Shown here in pieces: positions 8,935 to 19,147 of a stretch of 64,000 nt of DNA. The position numbers and the translations under genes were made by a program. This stretch comes from Salivita marina (GTDB taxonomy: Bacteria > Pseudomonadota > Gammaproteobacteria > Pseudomonadales > Azotimanducaceae). The DNA lies in contig JAYQNS010000002.1 in NCBI GenBank assembly GCA_038144425.1, forward strand, positions 1-64,000. The letters are read 5' to 3'. The notes under the pieces were generated by a model, which did not search any database, was not told the origin of the DNA, and saw nothing but the letters and a program-made list of their open reading frames with translations. How positions within the stretch are numbered: the first letter of the stretch is position 1; each line of letters opens with the position of its first letter.

Positions 8935-11900
8935 CTAAGCCGCGCTGGCCGCCTTAGCTCGTGCCTCGAGGACGCGCTTATAGTCCCGAGGCATAACCTT
9001 AACGAACTCGTTTCTCGCGGACTCCCAGCGGGTCAGCAGCGCTTCTGCGACCGTCGAGCCCGTGTAGCGCTGATGCTTCTCGATCAGGCTGCGCAGTTCC
9101 GCGTCGTCTTCCATCGTGACCGGGTCCAGGTCCACCATCTCCTGGTTGCAGTTCCCTGGGAAAGCGCCCTCCGGATCCCAGATGTAGGCGATGCCGCCGG
9201 ACATGCCCGCGGCGCAGTTCCGGCCCGTGGGGCCAAGGATGACTGCGCGGCCACCGGTCATGTATTCAAGGCCGTGGTCGCCCACGCCCTCCACCACTGC
9301 CGTGGCCCCGGAGTTCCGAACGCAGAAGCGCTCGGCGGCGATCCCGCGAAAGTAGGCTTCCCCGCTGGTGGCGCCGTAGAGGCATACATTACCCACGAGG
9401 ATGTTCTCTTCGGCCTTAAAGGGGCTGGTTTTCGGCGGATAAATGATGACCTTACCGCCGGAGAGGCCCTTGCCGACGAAATCGTTGGCGTCTCCTTCAA
9501 CCTCCAGCGTAATCCCCCGAGCCAGGAACGCCCCCAGACTCTGGCCGGCGCTGCCGGTCAGGTGAACCTTGATGGTGTCTTCCTCGAGCATGTCGGCGCC
9601 GAAGCGCTTGGCCACCTCATTGGAAAGCATAGTTCCGACGACGCGGTTCGTATTCACCACGGGGAGCTCGATGTTCACCGGCACTTGCTGGTCCAGCGCA
9701 GGCTGAGCCAGGGCAATGAGCTTCCTATCGAGGGCCTTTTCCAGCTCGTGGTCCTGGGCGTCGGTGGCATAGCGGCCCAGGAAGCCTTCGGGCTCTTCCG
9801 GGCGTGCCAGCAGCGCGGAGAGATCGATTCCCCTTGCTTTCCACTGGGTGAGGGCCTGATCGAAGTTTAGGCAATCGGAGCGCCCAACCATTTGCGTGAT
9901 GGTGCGGAAGCCAAGCTCCGCCATGATCTGCCGGAGCTCCTTGGCGATCATGAAGAAGTAGTTCACCACGTGCTCCGGCTGGCCCCGGAACTTTTTCCTG
10001 AGCTCCGGATCCTGGGTGGCAATACCCACAGGACAGGTGTTCAGGTGGCATTTGCGCATCATGATGCAGCCAAGGGCCACAAGCGGCGCGGTAGCGAAGC
10101 CAAACTCTTCTGCTCCGAGAAGCGCGGCGATAGCCACGTCCCGCCCAGTTTTCAGCTGACCATCGGTTTGTAGCACCACCCGGGAGCGCAGGTTGTTCAT
10201 GACCAGCGTGTGGTGGGTTTCCACCACCCCGAGCTCCCAGGGAAGGCCGGCGTGCTTGATGGAGGTGAGGGGCGAGGCCCCCGTACCCCCATCGTGGCCC
10301 GCAATCACTAGGTGATCGGCCTTCGCCTTCGTGACCCCTGCGGCTACGGTGCCGCAGCCAATCTCCGCCCCCAGCTTCACGCTGATGCGGGCCAAGGGGT
10401 TGGCGTTCTTGAGGTCATGGATAAGTTGCGCCATGTCCTCGATGGAATAGATATCGTGGTGCGGCGGCGGGCTAATGAGGCCCACGCCGGGGGTGGAGTG
10501 GCGCACGGCGGCAATAATCTCGTCGACCTTGCCCCCGGGTAGCTCACCCCCTTCTCCGGGCTTCGCCCCCTGTATGATCTTGATTTGCAGCTCGTCGGCG
10601 TTCGTGAGGTATTGGATCGTTACCCCGAAGCGCCCCGAAGCCACCTGCTTGATCGCTGAGCGCTTGGAATCGCCGTTGGGTTCGGGCGTCCACCGTGCGG
10701 GATCTTCCCCCCCTCCCCGGTATTCGATTTTCCGCCCAGGCGGTTCATGGCCACGGCTAGGGTTTCGTGGGCTTCCGCCGAGATGGAGCCATAGCTCATG
10801 GCGCCGGTGGCGAAGCGCTTTACGATATCCTTTTCGCTTTCGACCTCTTCCAGGGGCACGGCAGGTCCGGCCACGCCGGGCTTAAACTGCAGCAGGCCCC
10901 GAAGAGTGGCCTCTCGGGTCGCCACTTCGTTGGTGTACTTAGAGAAACGCCAGTAAGCGTCTTCGCTTTGGTTGCGCACGGCCACCTGAAGATCGGCGAT
11001 GGCGATGGGATCCCACATGTGCCGATCGCCGCCCCGGCGCCAGTGAAACTCGCCGGGATTGTTCAGCACGGGAAGGCGCTGGCTCTCCCGCTCAGGGTAG
11101 GCAAGGCCGTGGCGACGACCCATCTCTTCGGCGAGGACGGCGAAATCGGCCCCCTCAATACGGCTCGTGGTGCCGCTGAAGCACTGATCGACCACGCTGG
11201 AGGCGAGGCCCACGGCTTCAAAGATTTGGGCGCCCTTGTAGGACTGAAGGGTGGAGATGCCCATCTTGGCCATGACCTTCAAAATGCCCTTGGCCGTGCC
11301 CTTGCGATAGGCGGCCACCACGTCGTCGTCGCTTTGGATATGCGGTGCGTCATCCAACAGGCCGTCCCGGCGTGCTTGCCAGAGGGCTTCAAAGGCTAGG
11401 TAGGGGTTGATGGCGTCTGCGCCATAGCCCACGAGCAGGCAAAGGTGGTGGACTTCCCGAGCTTCCCCCGTTTCCACCACGAGGCCGATGCGGGTGCGCG
11501 CGTGGGCTTTGATGAGGTGATGATGCACGGCGCCGGTGGCGAGGAGCGTGCTCACGGGGATTCGCTCGGCGCTCACCGCGCGATCGGAAAGCACCACCAG
11601 GCTCGCCCCTGCCTCGATGGCGCCCATAGCTTCGTCGCAGATGCGCTCCAGCGCCCCGCGAAGCCCGGCTTCTCCCGAGCCCTTTTCATAGGTGATGTCG
11701 ATGACCTTTGAAGTCCAGCCTCGATGGTCAATGTGCTTTAAAGTTGCGGCCTCTTCATTGGAGAGAATGGGGTGGGGCACCCACAGGCGATGGGCATGGC
11801 GGCCCGTGGTCTCGAGTAAGTTCTGCTCCGGGCCGATGTAGCACTGGAGTCCCATGATTACTTCTTCCCGGATCGAATCGATAGCCGGGTTGGTGACCTG

Positions 11901-13508
11901 GGCGAAGAGCTGCTTGAAATAGTCGTAAAGCATGCGGGGCTTATCGGACAGCACCGCGAGGGCTGAATCATTCCCCATGGATCCTAGGGGGTCGCGCAGC
12001 TCCTTAACCAGAGGCTGGAGCATGAAGCTCATGGTTTCGACGGTATAGCCGAAGGCCTGCATGCGGGGCAGCAGCGTCTCCGGTTCAAAGCCGTGCGGCT
12101 CGGCGCTGGGGGACAGCTCAGCGATGTCGATGCGCTGCTCCCTGAGCCAATCTCCGTAGGGCAGCTGAGCGGCGAAATGGCTTTTGATCTCTTCGTCGGG
12201 GATCATGCGACCCGCTTCGAAGTCGATCAGAAACATGCGGCCAGGCTGGAGTCGACCCTTCTTCACAACGCGAGCGGGGTCGACGATAACCGTGCCCACC
12301 TCCGACGCCATAATGCATTTGTCATCATCGGTGATGTAGAAGCGGGAGGGGCGAAGCCCGTTCCGATCGAGCACGGCGCCGATGTAATGGCCATCGGTAA
12401 AGGCAATGGAGGCCGGGCCATCCCAGGGCTCCATGAGGCACGAGAAGTACTCGTACATGGCGCGCTTGTCCGCGGGCATGGCGGGGTGACCCTGCCAGGC
12501 CTCCGGGATCATCATAAGAATTGCTTCCTGCAGCGTGCGACCGGCCATGAGCATGAACTCAAGCACGTTGTCGAAGGCGCCGGAGTCGGAACCGTCGGGC
12601 TCAACGATGGGGAAGAGCTTGCTGATGTCGTCGCCAAATGCGTCGCTGGCGACCACCCCTTCCCGGGCGTTCATCCAGTTGATATTGCCCCGGCGCGTAT
12701 TGATTTCGCCGTTGTGGCTCATGAACCGGTTCGGCTGGGCCCGATCCCAGGAAGGGAAAGTGTTCGTGGAGAAGCGGGAGTGCACCATCGCCAGGTGGGA
12801 GGTGTAGCGCTCGTCCTGCAGATCGAGAAAGAACGGGAAGACCTGGGCCGGGGTCAGCATGCCTTTGTAGACAATGACCTTGGATGACAGGGTGCACACG
12901 TAGAACAGCCGATTGTCTTCGTGACTGCGATCCTGGCGTACCTGGTGGGTAGCGTGCTTGCGCGCCAGATAGAGCGCGCGCTCGAAGGCGTCGCCACGCA
13001 CGCCGTCGCCGGCGCCCACGAAGAGCATTTCGATCTGGGGCATGGCTGCCCGGGCTGCCTTTCCAAGGTCTGCCGTAGCCGCGTCCGTGGGTACGGCCCG
13101 CCAACCCAGGGGTGTTTGACCGCCAGCACGGAGGCAGGCCTCAAGCGCTTCGCGGGCTTTCTGGGCCGCTTCCGCTTCCCGGGGCAGGAACACGAGCCCT
13201 GCGCCGTAGGCGCCGGGCTCCGGTAGGGTCAGGCCAAGTTCTTCCTGAGCCACGGCCGCAAGAAAGGCGTGAGGCAAGCCCGTCAGGATGCCGGCGCCGT
13301 CCCCCGTGTTTTTCTCGTAGCCCTGGCCACCACGGTGGTCCATGCAGCAGTTCATGTTCTGCGCATCGGTAATAATGCTTCGGCTGGGGCGACCTTTGAT
13401 ATCGCAAACGAAACCTACGCCGCAGCTATCATGCTCCGTGCTCGGGTCGTAAAGGCCCTGGCGCTCCGGGAGGCCAAGGCGCAGCTGTTCTGCGAGGCGC
13501 CGTTTCAT
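8935..13508 (-). CDS. gltB: glutamate synthase large subunit, interrupted by one frameshift
   Basis: GltB makes glutamate from glutamine and 2-oxoglutarate. The 5' part (13508 to about 10713) holds the class II glutamine amidotransferase domain, whose expected N-terminal nucleophile Cys lies in HDSCGVGF after a short propeptide. The 3' part (8935 to about 10705) holds the FMN domain (ASGRFGVTIQYLTNADE), the 3Fe-4S cysteines (CIMMRKCHLNTCPVG) and the C-terminal beta-helix. The two are joined by a frameshift in a run of seven C (10707-10713); eight would give the conserved GEGGEDPARW and a 1524-residue protein, normal for GltB. The ATG at 13508 has GGAGAG upstream and is preferred to the longer frame to 13565. 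Confidence 0.94.
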
Positions 13509-13690
13509 AGTGCTCTCCAGCTTTTTGCCCGTGACTATTTGTGAGCCGCCCTGCCGTAGTGGCAAGGGGCAACCGCGCGCCGTTGACGGCGCTCTGCGCG
13601 AAACTCATTTTGCGACCCAGCGCGGAACCGCGATGGGCGTCTTTTGTGCTGTGGGGTGCTTCGGGGCCCCCTCCCGCTAAGCGGCCGCCG

Positions 13691-13718
13691 AATGTAGCAC
13701 TGACCGGGGTAATGTCAA
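13691..13718 (-). promoter_or_regulatory. sigma-70 promoter for gltBD
   Basis: On the minus strand there is a perfect -35 TTGACA (13713-13718), a 16-base spacer and a -10 TACATT (13691-13696). Transcription would begin near 13684, giving a leader of about 175 bases before the gltB ATG. The leader contains a GCGCCG/CGGCGC hairpin at 13577-13592. The -35 overlaps the stop codon of the upstream CoA-transferase gene. No operator was recognised. Confidence 0.65.
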
Positions 13719-14941
13719 TGTGTACTCGGTAAAGCGCCAAGCACGCCTTGGGCCCTCAGCACCGCCAGGTGGCTTTCGGAGTAGCCTAGGGTCGTCCGCA
13801 GCACCTCGTCCGTATGGGCCCCCAGCGCCGGGGGGGCGCTCGGGTTTTGCCGGGGAATCTCCCCCTCGAAGGCTAGGCTGCTGACGGCGCGAAGGGGCTG
13901 GCCGTTGGCGAGGACATCCGTCAGCGCTGTGCGCTGCGCCCGGGGGTGGGCAAAGGCTTCCGCTAGATCATTCACGGGCCCAAAGGGCACTTTGGCAGCC
14001 GCCAGATCCCGCTCGAGGGTGGCGCTGTTCTCGGCGCCGAAGGCCCGGTGGAGGATTTCGTCCAGCGCGTCTCGGTGCTGAACCCGGGCGCCGTTTGTGG
14101 CGAAGCGCGGATCTTTTGCCAACCCTTCTAGGCCCAGGGCCCGGGCGAGGGCGGTGAATTGCCGATCCGTGCCGATGGCCAGTACGAAGTGTTTGCCGTC
14201 CTGAGCCGCATAGAGCGTTCCATAGGGCACCACGTTGGGATGGCCCGATCCCATGCGCCCTGGATTACGACCAGCCACCAGGTGATTGGTGGCCTGATTG
14301 GCCAGGCTAGCCAGCGCTGCATCAAAGAGCGCGATCTGAATGTGGCTCCCCTCCCCAAAGCGCTCCCGCTTCAGGAGCGCGAGCAATAGCGCCTCCTTCA
14401 GCTGATGCGCCGCCAGAAGGTCCATGAGCGCTACGGGCATTTTCGTGGGCGGTCCCTCGGGGTCCCCATTTAAATGCATGAAACCTGCCTCAGCTTGAAT
14501 CACCGCATCGAAGCCAGGGCGGGGATCCTCGATACCGTAGGCGCTGACCTGGGCGTAAATGAGCTTTGGGTTCGCGGCACGCAGGCGGGTGGCGTCCACG
14601 CCCAGGCGCGCATCGTCCCCGGGCTTAAACGCCGCGATGACCACATCGGCCTTGGCCGCCAGGCCCTGGGCGATGGTCTGCCCCTCATTCTTCGTCAGAT
14701 CCACCGTAAGGGATTTCTTGCCCCAGTTGGTCGCGGCGAAGTACGCGCTCACACCGCCCCAGGGCTGTTCTTCCGGGACGGTCCAGCCGCGGGTGGGATC
14801 CCCCCCCTGGGGATGTTCAAGCTTAAGCACTTCGGCGCCGAGCTCCGCGCAAAACATGCCCGTTGCAGGGCCCGCCAACACGTTGGCCAGTTCTAGGACG
14901 CGGAGGCCCTGAAGTAGGGGGATAGAGGAGGATGGGGGCAC
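13715..14941 (-). CDS. family III CoA-transferase (CaiB/BaiF type)
   Basis: 408 residues from a GTG at 14941 with AAGGAG seven bases upstream; the frame is open to 14995 but lacks a better start. Family III enzymes move CoA between carboxylic acids through an aspartyl-CoA intermediate. The N-terminus LQGLRVLELANVLAGPATGM, the segment GFDAVIQAEAGFM with the expected catalytic Asp, and the glycine-rich GDPEGPP loop are all present. The substrate cannot be read from sequence. Monocistronic as far as seen, ending at the gltB promoter. Confidence 0.88.
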   Translation of the reverse strand: MPPSSSIPLLQGLRVLELANVLAGPATGMFCAELGAEVLKLEHPQGGDPTRGWTVPEEQPWGGVSAYFAATNWGKKSLTVDLTKNEGQTIAQGLAAKADVVIAAFKPGDDARLGVDATRLRAANPKLIYAQVSAYGIEDPRPGFDAVIQAEAGFMHLNGDPEGPPTKMPVALMDLLAAHQLKEALLLALLKRERFGEGSHIQIALFDAALASLANQATNHLVAGRNPGRMGSGHPNVVPYGTLYAAQDGKHFVLAIGTDRQFTALARALGLEGLAKDPRFATNGARVQHRDALDEILHRAFGAENSATLERDLAAAKVPFGPVNDLAEAFAHPRAQRTALTDVLANGQPLRAVSSLAFEGEIPRQNPSAPPALGAHTDEVLRTTLGYSESHLAVLRAQGVLGALPSTH

Positions 14942-15019
14942 GAGCAGGCTCCTTCGGGCGCGCGGGACCGGGCGCTTAGCGTACTCTCTTCGCAAGGAAC
15001 GGTCGCAGGGGAGCTAAAG

Positions 15020-15445
15020 GTGCGGGAGGTCGCGCATTGCTATGTGGTGGTCGCAGGGCGGGTGCTTTTGCTTGAGCGGGCCGCGGGGCTTCGCGGCGCA
15101 GGCTTCTGGGCGCCCCCGGGGGGACACTTAGAAACGGGGGAATCTCCCCTTGAGGCGGTTTGCCGGGAGTGCGCGGAGGAGCTGGGCCTTGCCCTTCCCC
15201 AAGAGCGGCTCGTTTTGCTGCGCCGAGCCCCCTTCCGGGAGCGGAGGGGCGCTGGGGTGAACTGGCTTTTCTCTTTCACGGTCGCCACGCCGCCGCCGTT
15301 CTTTCCAGCTGCAGACGCCGCCCGCATGGCGGCCTTTTTTCCCTTGCGCCTTTGGCCCCGGCCCCTTCTGCCCTGGACCCAAGATGATCTTCTCGCCCTT
15401 TCCGCCGCCGCCGGCCCCCCGGGAGCTGACGGCCTGCTACACTAA
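15020..15445 (+). CDS. Nudix hydrolase
   Basis: 141 residues. The Nudix box runs from GGHLETGE to RECAEELGL (about residues 35-57) and has all consensus residues (G, E, RE, EE, G). Such enzymes cleave nucleoside diphosphates linked to another moiety; the substrate here is unknown. GTG start at 15020 with GGGGAG upstream. Divergent from the CoA-transferase; mdh starts 68 bases downstream on the same strand. Confidence 0.85.
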   Translation: MREVAHCYVVVAGRVLLLERAAGLRGAGFWAPPGGHLETGESPLEAVCRECAEELGLALPQERLVLLRRAPFRERRGAGVNWLFSFTVATPPPFFPAADAARMAAFFPLRLWPRPLLPWTQDDLLALSAAAGPPGADGLLH

Positions 15446-15513
15446 CGCCCGCCTATTTGAGGCGATGCCCCCGCGCCGCGCGCGCTTAAACCCACGACAA
15501 GAGGATGGATGCG

Positions 15514-16494
15514 ATGAAAGCTCCTGTTCGCGTTGCAGTCACTGGCGCTGCGGGCCAGATCGGCTACTCCCTGCTGTTCCGTATTGCCTCCGGCGAGATG
15601 CTGGGTGCCGATCAGCCGGTTATTCTGCAACTGTTGGAAATCACCCCGGCACTGGATGCGCTGCGTGGGGTGGTCATGGAGCTCGAGGACTGCGCCTTCC
15701 CGTTGGTGCAGGGCATCATTCCTACGGACGATCCTAACGTGGCCTTCAAGGACGTGAACTACGCGCTCCTCGTCGGCTCCCGTCCCCGGTCCAAGGGCAT
15801 GGAGCGGAAGGACTTGATCGAAGCCAATGCGGCGATCTTCTCCGTGCAGGGCAAGGCTCTAAACGATGGCGCGGCCCGGGACGTCAAGGTGCTGGTCGTG
15901 GGGAACCCCGCGAACACCAATTGCCTCATCGCCCAGCGCAATGCTCCGGACCTAGATCCTCGCCAGTTCACGGCTATGACGCGCCTCGATCACAACCGGG
16001 CTGCCGCGCAGCTGGCAGCCAAAACCGGCGCCCACGTCACGGAAGTGGAAGGGCTCTGCATTTGGGGTAACCACTCCGCCACCCAATATCCCGACATTCA
16101 TCGCGCCACGGTGAAGGGCGCAGCGGCTCTCGATCTCGTCGATCAGGCATGGTACGCCGACACCTTCATTCCCGCCGTGCAACAGCGTGGGGCCGCCATC
16201 ATTGAGGCGCGAGGGGCCTCTAGTGCGGCGTCCGCCGCTAACGCCGCCCTAGAGCACATGCGCGATTGGGCCCTTGGCGCGCCGGGTGTTCTGTCCATGG
16301 GCGTCTATAGCGACGGTAGCTATGGCATCGAGAAGGGGCTGATCTACTCCTTCCCCGTCACCTGCGAAGGCGGCGATTGGAAGATTGTGGAAGGCATGGA
16401 GCCCAACGCCTTCTCCCTGGAGCGCATGAAGGCCACGGAGCAAGAGCTCGCCGAAGAGATGGGCGCCGTCGCCCATCTGTTGCCGGGCGCCTAA
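15514..16494 (+). CDS. mdh: malate dehydrogenase
   Basis: 326 residues. It oxidises malate to oxaloacetate with NAD in the citric acid cycle. The Rossmann loop VTGAAGQIGYSLLFRIA, the mobile-loop arginines in GSRPRSKGMERKDL, the substrate segment VVGNPANTNC and the catalytic His in WGNHSATQYPD identify the cytosolic-type MDH of many Gram-negatives (the 2-domain group lacking the E. coli-type sequence). The ATG at 15514 with AAGAGG nine bases upstream is preferred to the ATG at 15505. A strong hairpin terminator follows. Confidence 0.95.
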   Translation: MKAPVRVAVTGAAGQIGYSLLFRIASGEMLGADQPVILQLLEITPALDALRGVVMELEDCAFPLVQGIIPTDDPNVAFKDVNYALLVGSRPRSKGMERKDLIEANAAIFSVQGKALNDGAARDVKVLVVGNPANTNCLIAQRNAPDLDPRQFTAMTRLDHNRAAAQLAAKTGAHVTEVEGLCIWGNHSATQYPDIHRATVKGAAALDLVDQAWYADTFIPAVQQRGAAIIEARGASSAASAANAALEHMRDWALGAPGVLSMGVYSDGSYGIEKGLIYSFPVTCEGGDWKIVEGMEPNAFSLERMKATEQELAEEMGAVAHLLPGA

Positions 16495-16513
16495 GGGCCT
16501 CGCCCACGGGCTC

Positions 16514-16551
16514 ACCCCTGCCCCGGTAGCGGGGCGGGGTCTGTTTCTCTT
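16514..16551 (+). terminator. intrinsic terminator of mdh
   Basis: ACCCC-T-GCCCCG pairs with CGGGGC-GGGGT around a GTAG loop (16514-16540), with a single bulged T. It is followed by the T-rich stretch ctgtttctctt. It lies 20 bases after the mdh stop and just before the ribosome-binding region of the next small gene. Confidence 0.75.
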
Positions 16552-16566
16552 ATTCGGAGCCCAAGT

Positions 16567-16884
16567 ATGAGTGACAACCCCCTCGCCGCGGCCCTGGAAA
16601 GCGTCCGGTCGCAGCTGATTCCCCTCACCGATGCGCTCATCGCTCAGCTGGAAGCGGAAGCCGACCCCCAGTCCGCCGAGTGGTTTGTCCACGTTCGCTA
16701 TAACCTCGAGCGCGCCCAGTCGGAAGAAGATTTGATCATGATCTTTATTGAGCAGCTGGGGCCGACGGCGCCCCTAGCGAATCTCGCCGGCTTTACCCCC
16801 ATTGCCCGGCTGCGGCTCGATCAGCTGCTAGCGAAGGCGCAGGAAGTGGCTTTCGCCTTTTCCGCCGATGGAGACGCGCACTAA
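16567..16884 (+). CDS. small helical protein of unknown function
   Basis: 105 residues, acidic and predicted mostly helical, with no signal peptide or membrane segment and no motif I recognise. GGAGCCCAAGT precedes the ATG at 16567, giving a plausible ribosome-binding site. It sits directly after the mdh terminator, so it probably has its own promoter or depends on readthrough. Codon use resembles the GC-rich neighbours, which supports a real gene. Confidence 0.7.
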   Translation: MSDNPLAAALESVRSQLIPLTDALIAQLEAEADPQSAEWFVHVRYNLERAQSEEDLIMIFIEQLGPTAPLANLAGFTPIARLRLDQLLAKAQEVAFAFSADGDAH

Positions 16885-16911
16885 GTGGCGAACTAGGGGA
16901 ATGATCGGAAT

Positions 16912-19065
16912 TCATTCCTCTTCCAAGTCCGGCGACGATCGACCAACCGGCGATGGCGAAGGTCTTTCTTCAATCCCACCGTCTTCCGCACGTTGCCAGC
17001 GGCCATACCAGTCCGCCATGTAGAGAACGGTTCTTATCCAGTTTGAGGGCCGTGTCCCGGTCCCGTGATATTGCTCGTTAAACCGTATGAGGTGGCTTGG
17101 AATGTTCCGCATCTTCAGCGCGGAGAAGTACTCTTCCGATTGAGCCATGGGAGTTCTTAGATCCTGCTCCCCCGTCATGATGATTGTCGGCGTAGTCACC
17201 TGTCCCGCTAGCATCAACGGGGAGTGAGCTAGCCACGCTTCTGGATCCTCCCAGAATGGCGTGTCAAAAAATGAATAGGTGAAGCCCGGAATGTCGGTGG
17301 TTCCCGCCATGGATAGCCAATTAGAAACCGGGCATCGTACGGAGGCAGCAGCGAACTGGTCGCCCATTCCGATCGCCCAGCTAGAAAGCACTCCGCCTCC
17401 GGAGCAGCCTCCGACGTACAGGCGCGATTGATCAATGGGGAGGTTGTCCGCTACGTGCGCCACTCCGTCTAGAAGATCTTCGTAATCAACCGACGGATAG
17501 GATTTGTTGATGCCGAGGCTGAACTCTTCGCCGTACCCCGTACTGCCTCTCGGGTTCATGTAAAAGACGACATAGCCCTGGGCCGCCAAAAGCTCATACA
17601 TGAAGTTGAACTCGCCTCGGTACATGGCAAAGGGTCCCCCATGAATCTCGAGAATCAGGGGATAGGTCTTATCGCTGGAAAAGTTCGGCGGGGTAACAAC
17701 CCAGCCCTGAAGGGGCGTTCCGTTTCTCCCGGTAAACCGAATCTCCTCACTATGGGACAACGTTCTCGAAGCGAAGAGATCCTCGTTTACGGCCGTCAAG
17801 GGCCTGAGAGCTTTATCGCCCTCAAGGGCAACGGCATAGACATCTGCGGGAGCGCGGAGAGATGACACGACTGCGGCTCCTTCTCCGTTGCTCGCCAGAG
17901 ATGTGAGCTGAACATTCTCCCCCGATCTCGAGATGCGAGAGATTTCGCCAACAACGGTGGCCTGAAATAAGGCGTTGTGTCCCTCGGCCTGGGCGGAAAG
18001 GAACAATGATGAATCATCTTTACTCCAGAGCACTTTGGTTACGGGGTAATCAAAGCTGTTGCTAAGAAGGCGCGCGTTGCTCCCTCGGTCATCCATGAGG
18101 TAGGGGCGTTCTAGGGCATAGGTATTTTCCGTTTCGGGGTGGCCGAGGAAGGCGACGTACTTCCCGCTTTCCGAGAGGACGGGGTTTCGCCAGTAGCCTT
18201 CTTCGCGCGTGAGCTGTTGAATCTCGCCAGAGGAAAGGTCAATTTCGTAGATGTGGGATTTCCGGTAGGCGAAATCTCCGCTGTCGTTGCGAAGGCCGTC
18301 AAATAGAAGGGCGGTCCCGCTCTTGGACCAAGACAGTCCCGCTCCCGAAAACAGTCCGTCAAATTGCGCGCCAACATTCCAATTCCCGTTGGTTAACTGC
18401 CGGGCAGTACCGCCATCAGCGTCAACAACAAAAAGGTGAGAAAAACCTGGCTCCTGGAAGCCGAGGCGGTCTTGACGATAGTGGAGGCTGCTGATGACCC
18501 GTGGCGCTTCCGTCCAGCTACCCTCTGGATCGGGAGGGGGTATAGATACGGACCATTGATCTTTCTGGGGGACGATGGAGACAAACGCGATTTGCTTTCC
18601 ATCAGGGGACCAGGTTGCTGAGAAGGGCGCGCTCGCTATTCTCGTAATTTGCGTAGCTTCTCCAGCTATCGGGTAACGCGCTACAAAGAGTTGGTTTCGC
18701 CCGTATTCGTCTGGGGCCTGAAAGAGCACCCGGTTGCCGCTCGGAGACCACCTAGGATTTGAACCCCTCAGTAGGAAATGGTGAGCGTCGGAGTTGGTCT
18801 TGCGAACCCAGATTTCTGACCGCCATCGGTCTTCTCGCCGGTCGATCCACCGGCGTGTGTAAAGAATTGTTTGACCGTCCGGTGAGATCTGCGGGTCAGC
18901 CACGCGCTCAAATTCCAGGTAGTCCTTGGCTTCCAGGGTCCCCCCTATAGCAGCGGGCGCGTCTAATGGAAGGCCTCCAAAGGCGATGCAGAAGAGCAGC
19001 ACCTGAGATACGGGGATGGTGGGTTTAACTTTGCGAAGTGCGTTTAACATCATGGAATAGAGCAT
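16912..19065 (-). CDS. exported S9-family (prolyl oligopeptidase type) serine peptidase
   Basis: 717 residues. An N-terminal signal sequence (hydrophobic VLLFCIAFGGLPL) precedes a beta-propeller with repeated ISPDGQ, WSPSGN and WSPDGKQIAFVS blades. The C-terminal alpha/beta hydrolase has the nucleophile in GGCSGGG (near residue 550), Asp in TGEQDLRTP and His in EQYHGTG. These enzymes cut short peptides, often dipeptides or acylated peptides, in the periplasm. Base composition is clearly lower in GC than flanking genes. It is divergent from the small secreted protein gene. GAGG lies seven bases before the ATG at 19065. Confidence 0.9.
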   Translation of the reverse strand: MLYSMMLNALRKVKPTIPVSQVLLFCIAFGGLPLDAPAAIGGTLEAKDYLEFERVADPQISPDGQTILYTRRWIDRREDRWRSEIWVRKTNSDAHHFLLRGSNPRWSPSGNRVLFQAPDEYGRNQLFVARYPIAGEATQITRIASAPFSATWSPDGKQIAFVSIVPQKDQWSVSIPPPDPEGSWTEAPRVISSLHYRQDRLGFQEPGFSHLFVVDADGGTARQLTNGNWNVGAQFDGLFSGAGLSWSKSGTALLFDGLRNDSGDFAYRKSHIYEIDLSSGEIQQLTREEGYWRNPVLSESGKYVAFLGHPETENTYALERPYLMDDRGSNARLLSNSFDYPVTKVLWSKDDSSLFLSAQAEGHNALFQATVVGEISRISRSGENVQLTSLASNGEGAAVVSSLRAPADVYAVALEGDKALRPLTAVNEDLFASRTLSHSEEIRFTGRNGTPLQGWVVTPPNFSSDKTYPLILEIHGGPFAMYRGEFNFMYELLAAQGYVVFYMNPRGSTGYGEEFSLGINKSYPSVDYEDLLDGVAHVADNLPIDQSRLYVGGCSGGGVLSSWAIGMGDQFAAASVRCPVSNWLSMAGTTDIPGFTYSFFDTPFWEDPEAWLAHSPLMLAGQVTTPTIIMTGEQDLRTPMAQSEEYFSALKMRNIPSHLIRFNEQYHGTGTRPSNWIRTVLYMADWYGRWQRAEDGGIEERPSPSPVGRSSPDLEEE

Positions 19066-19147
19066 AGGACACCTCTTCGAAGTGGCATTTATTCTTGTGC
19101 CAGCTACTCTTTTGAATAGAGCATTCTTGACTATCTTGAAGAATAAG

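Noticed and set aside
16898..16918. GGAATGA/TCATTCC hairpin as a terminator between the small gene and the S9 peptidase
   Set aside because: The stem is short and AT-rich with a 7-base loop and no T-tract; it is probably chance.
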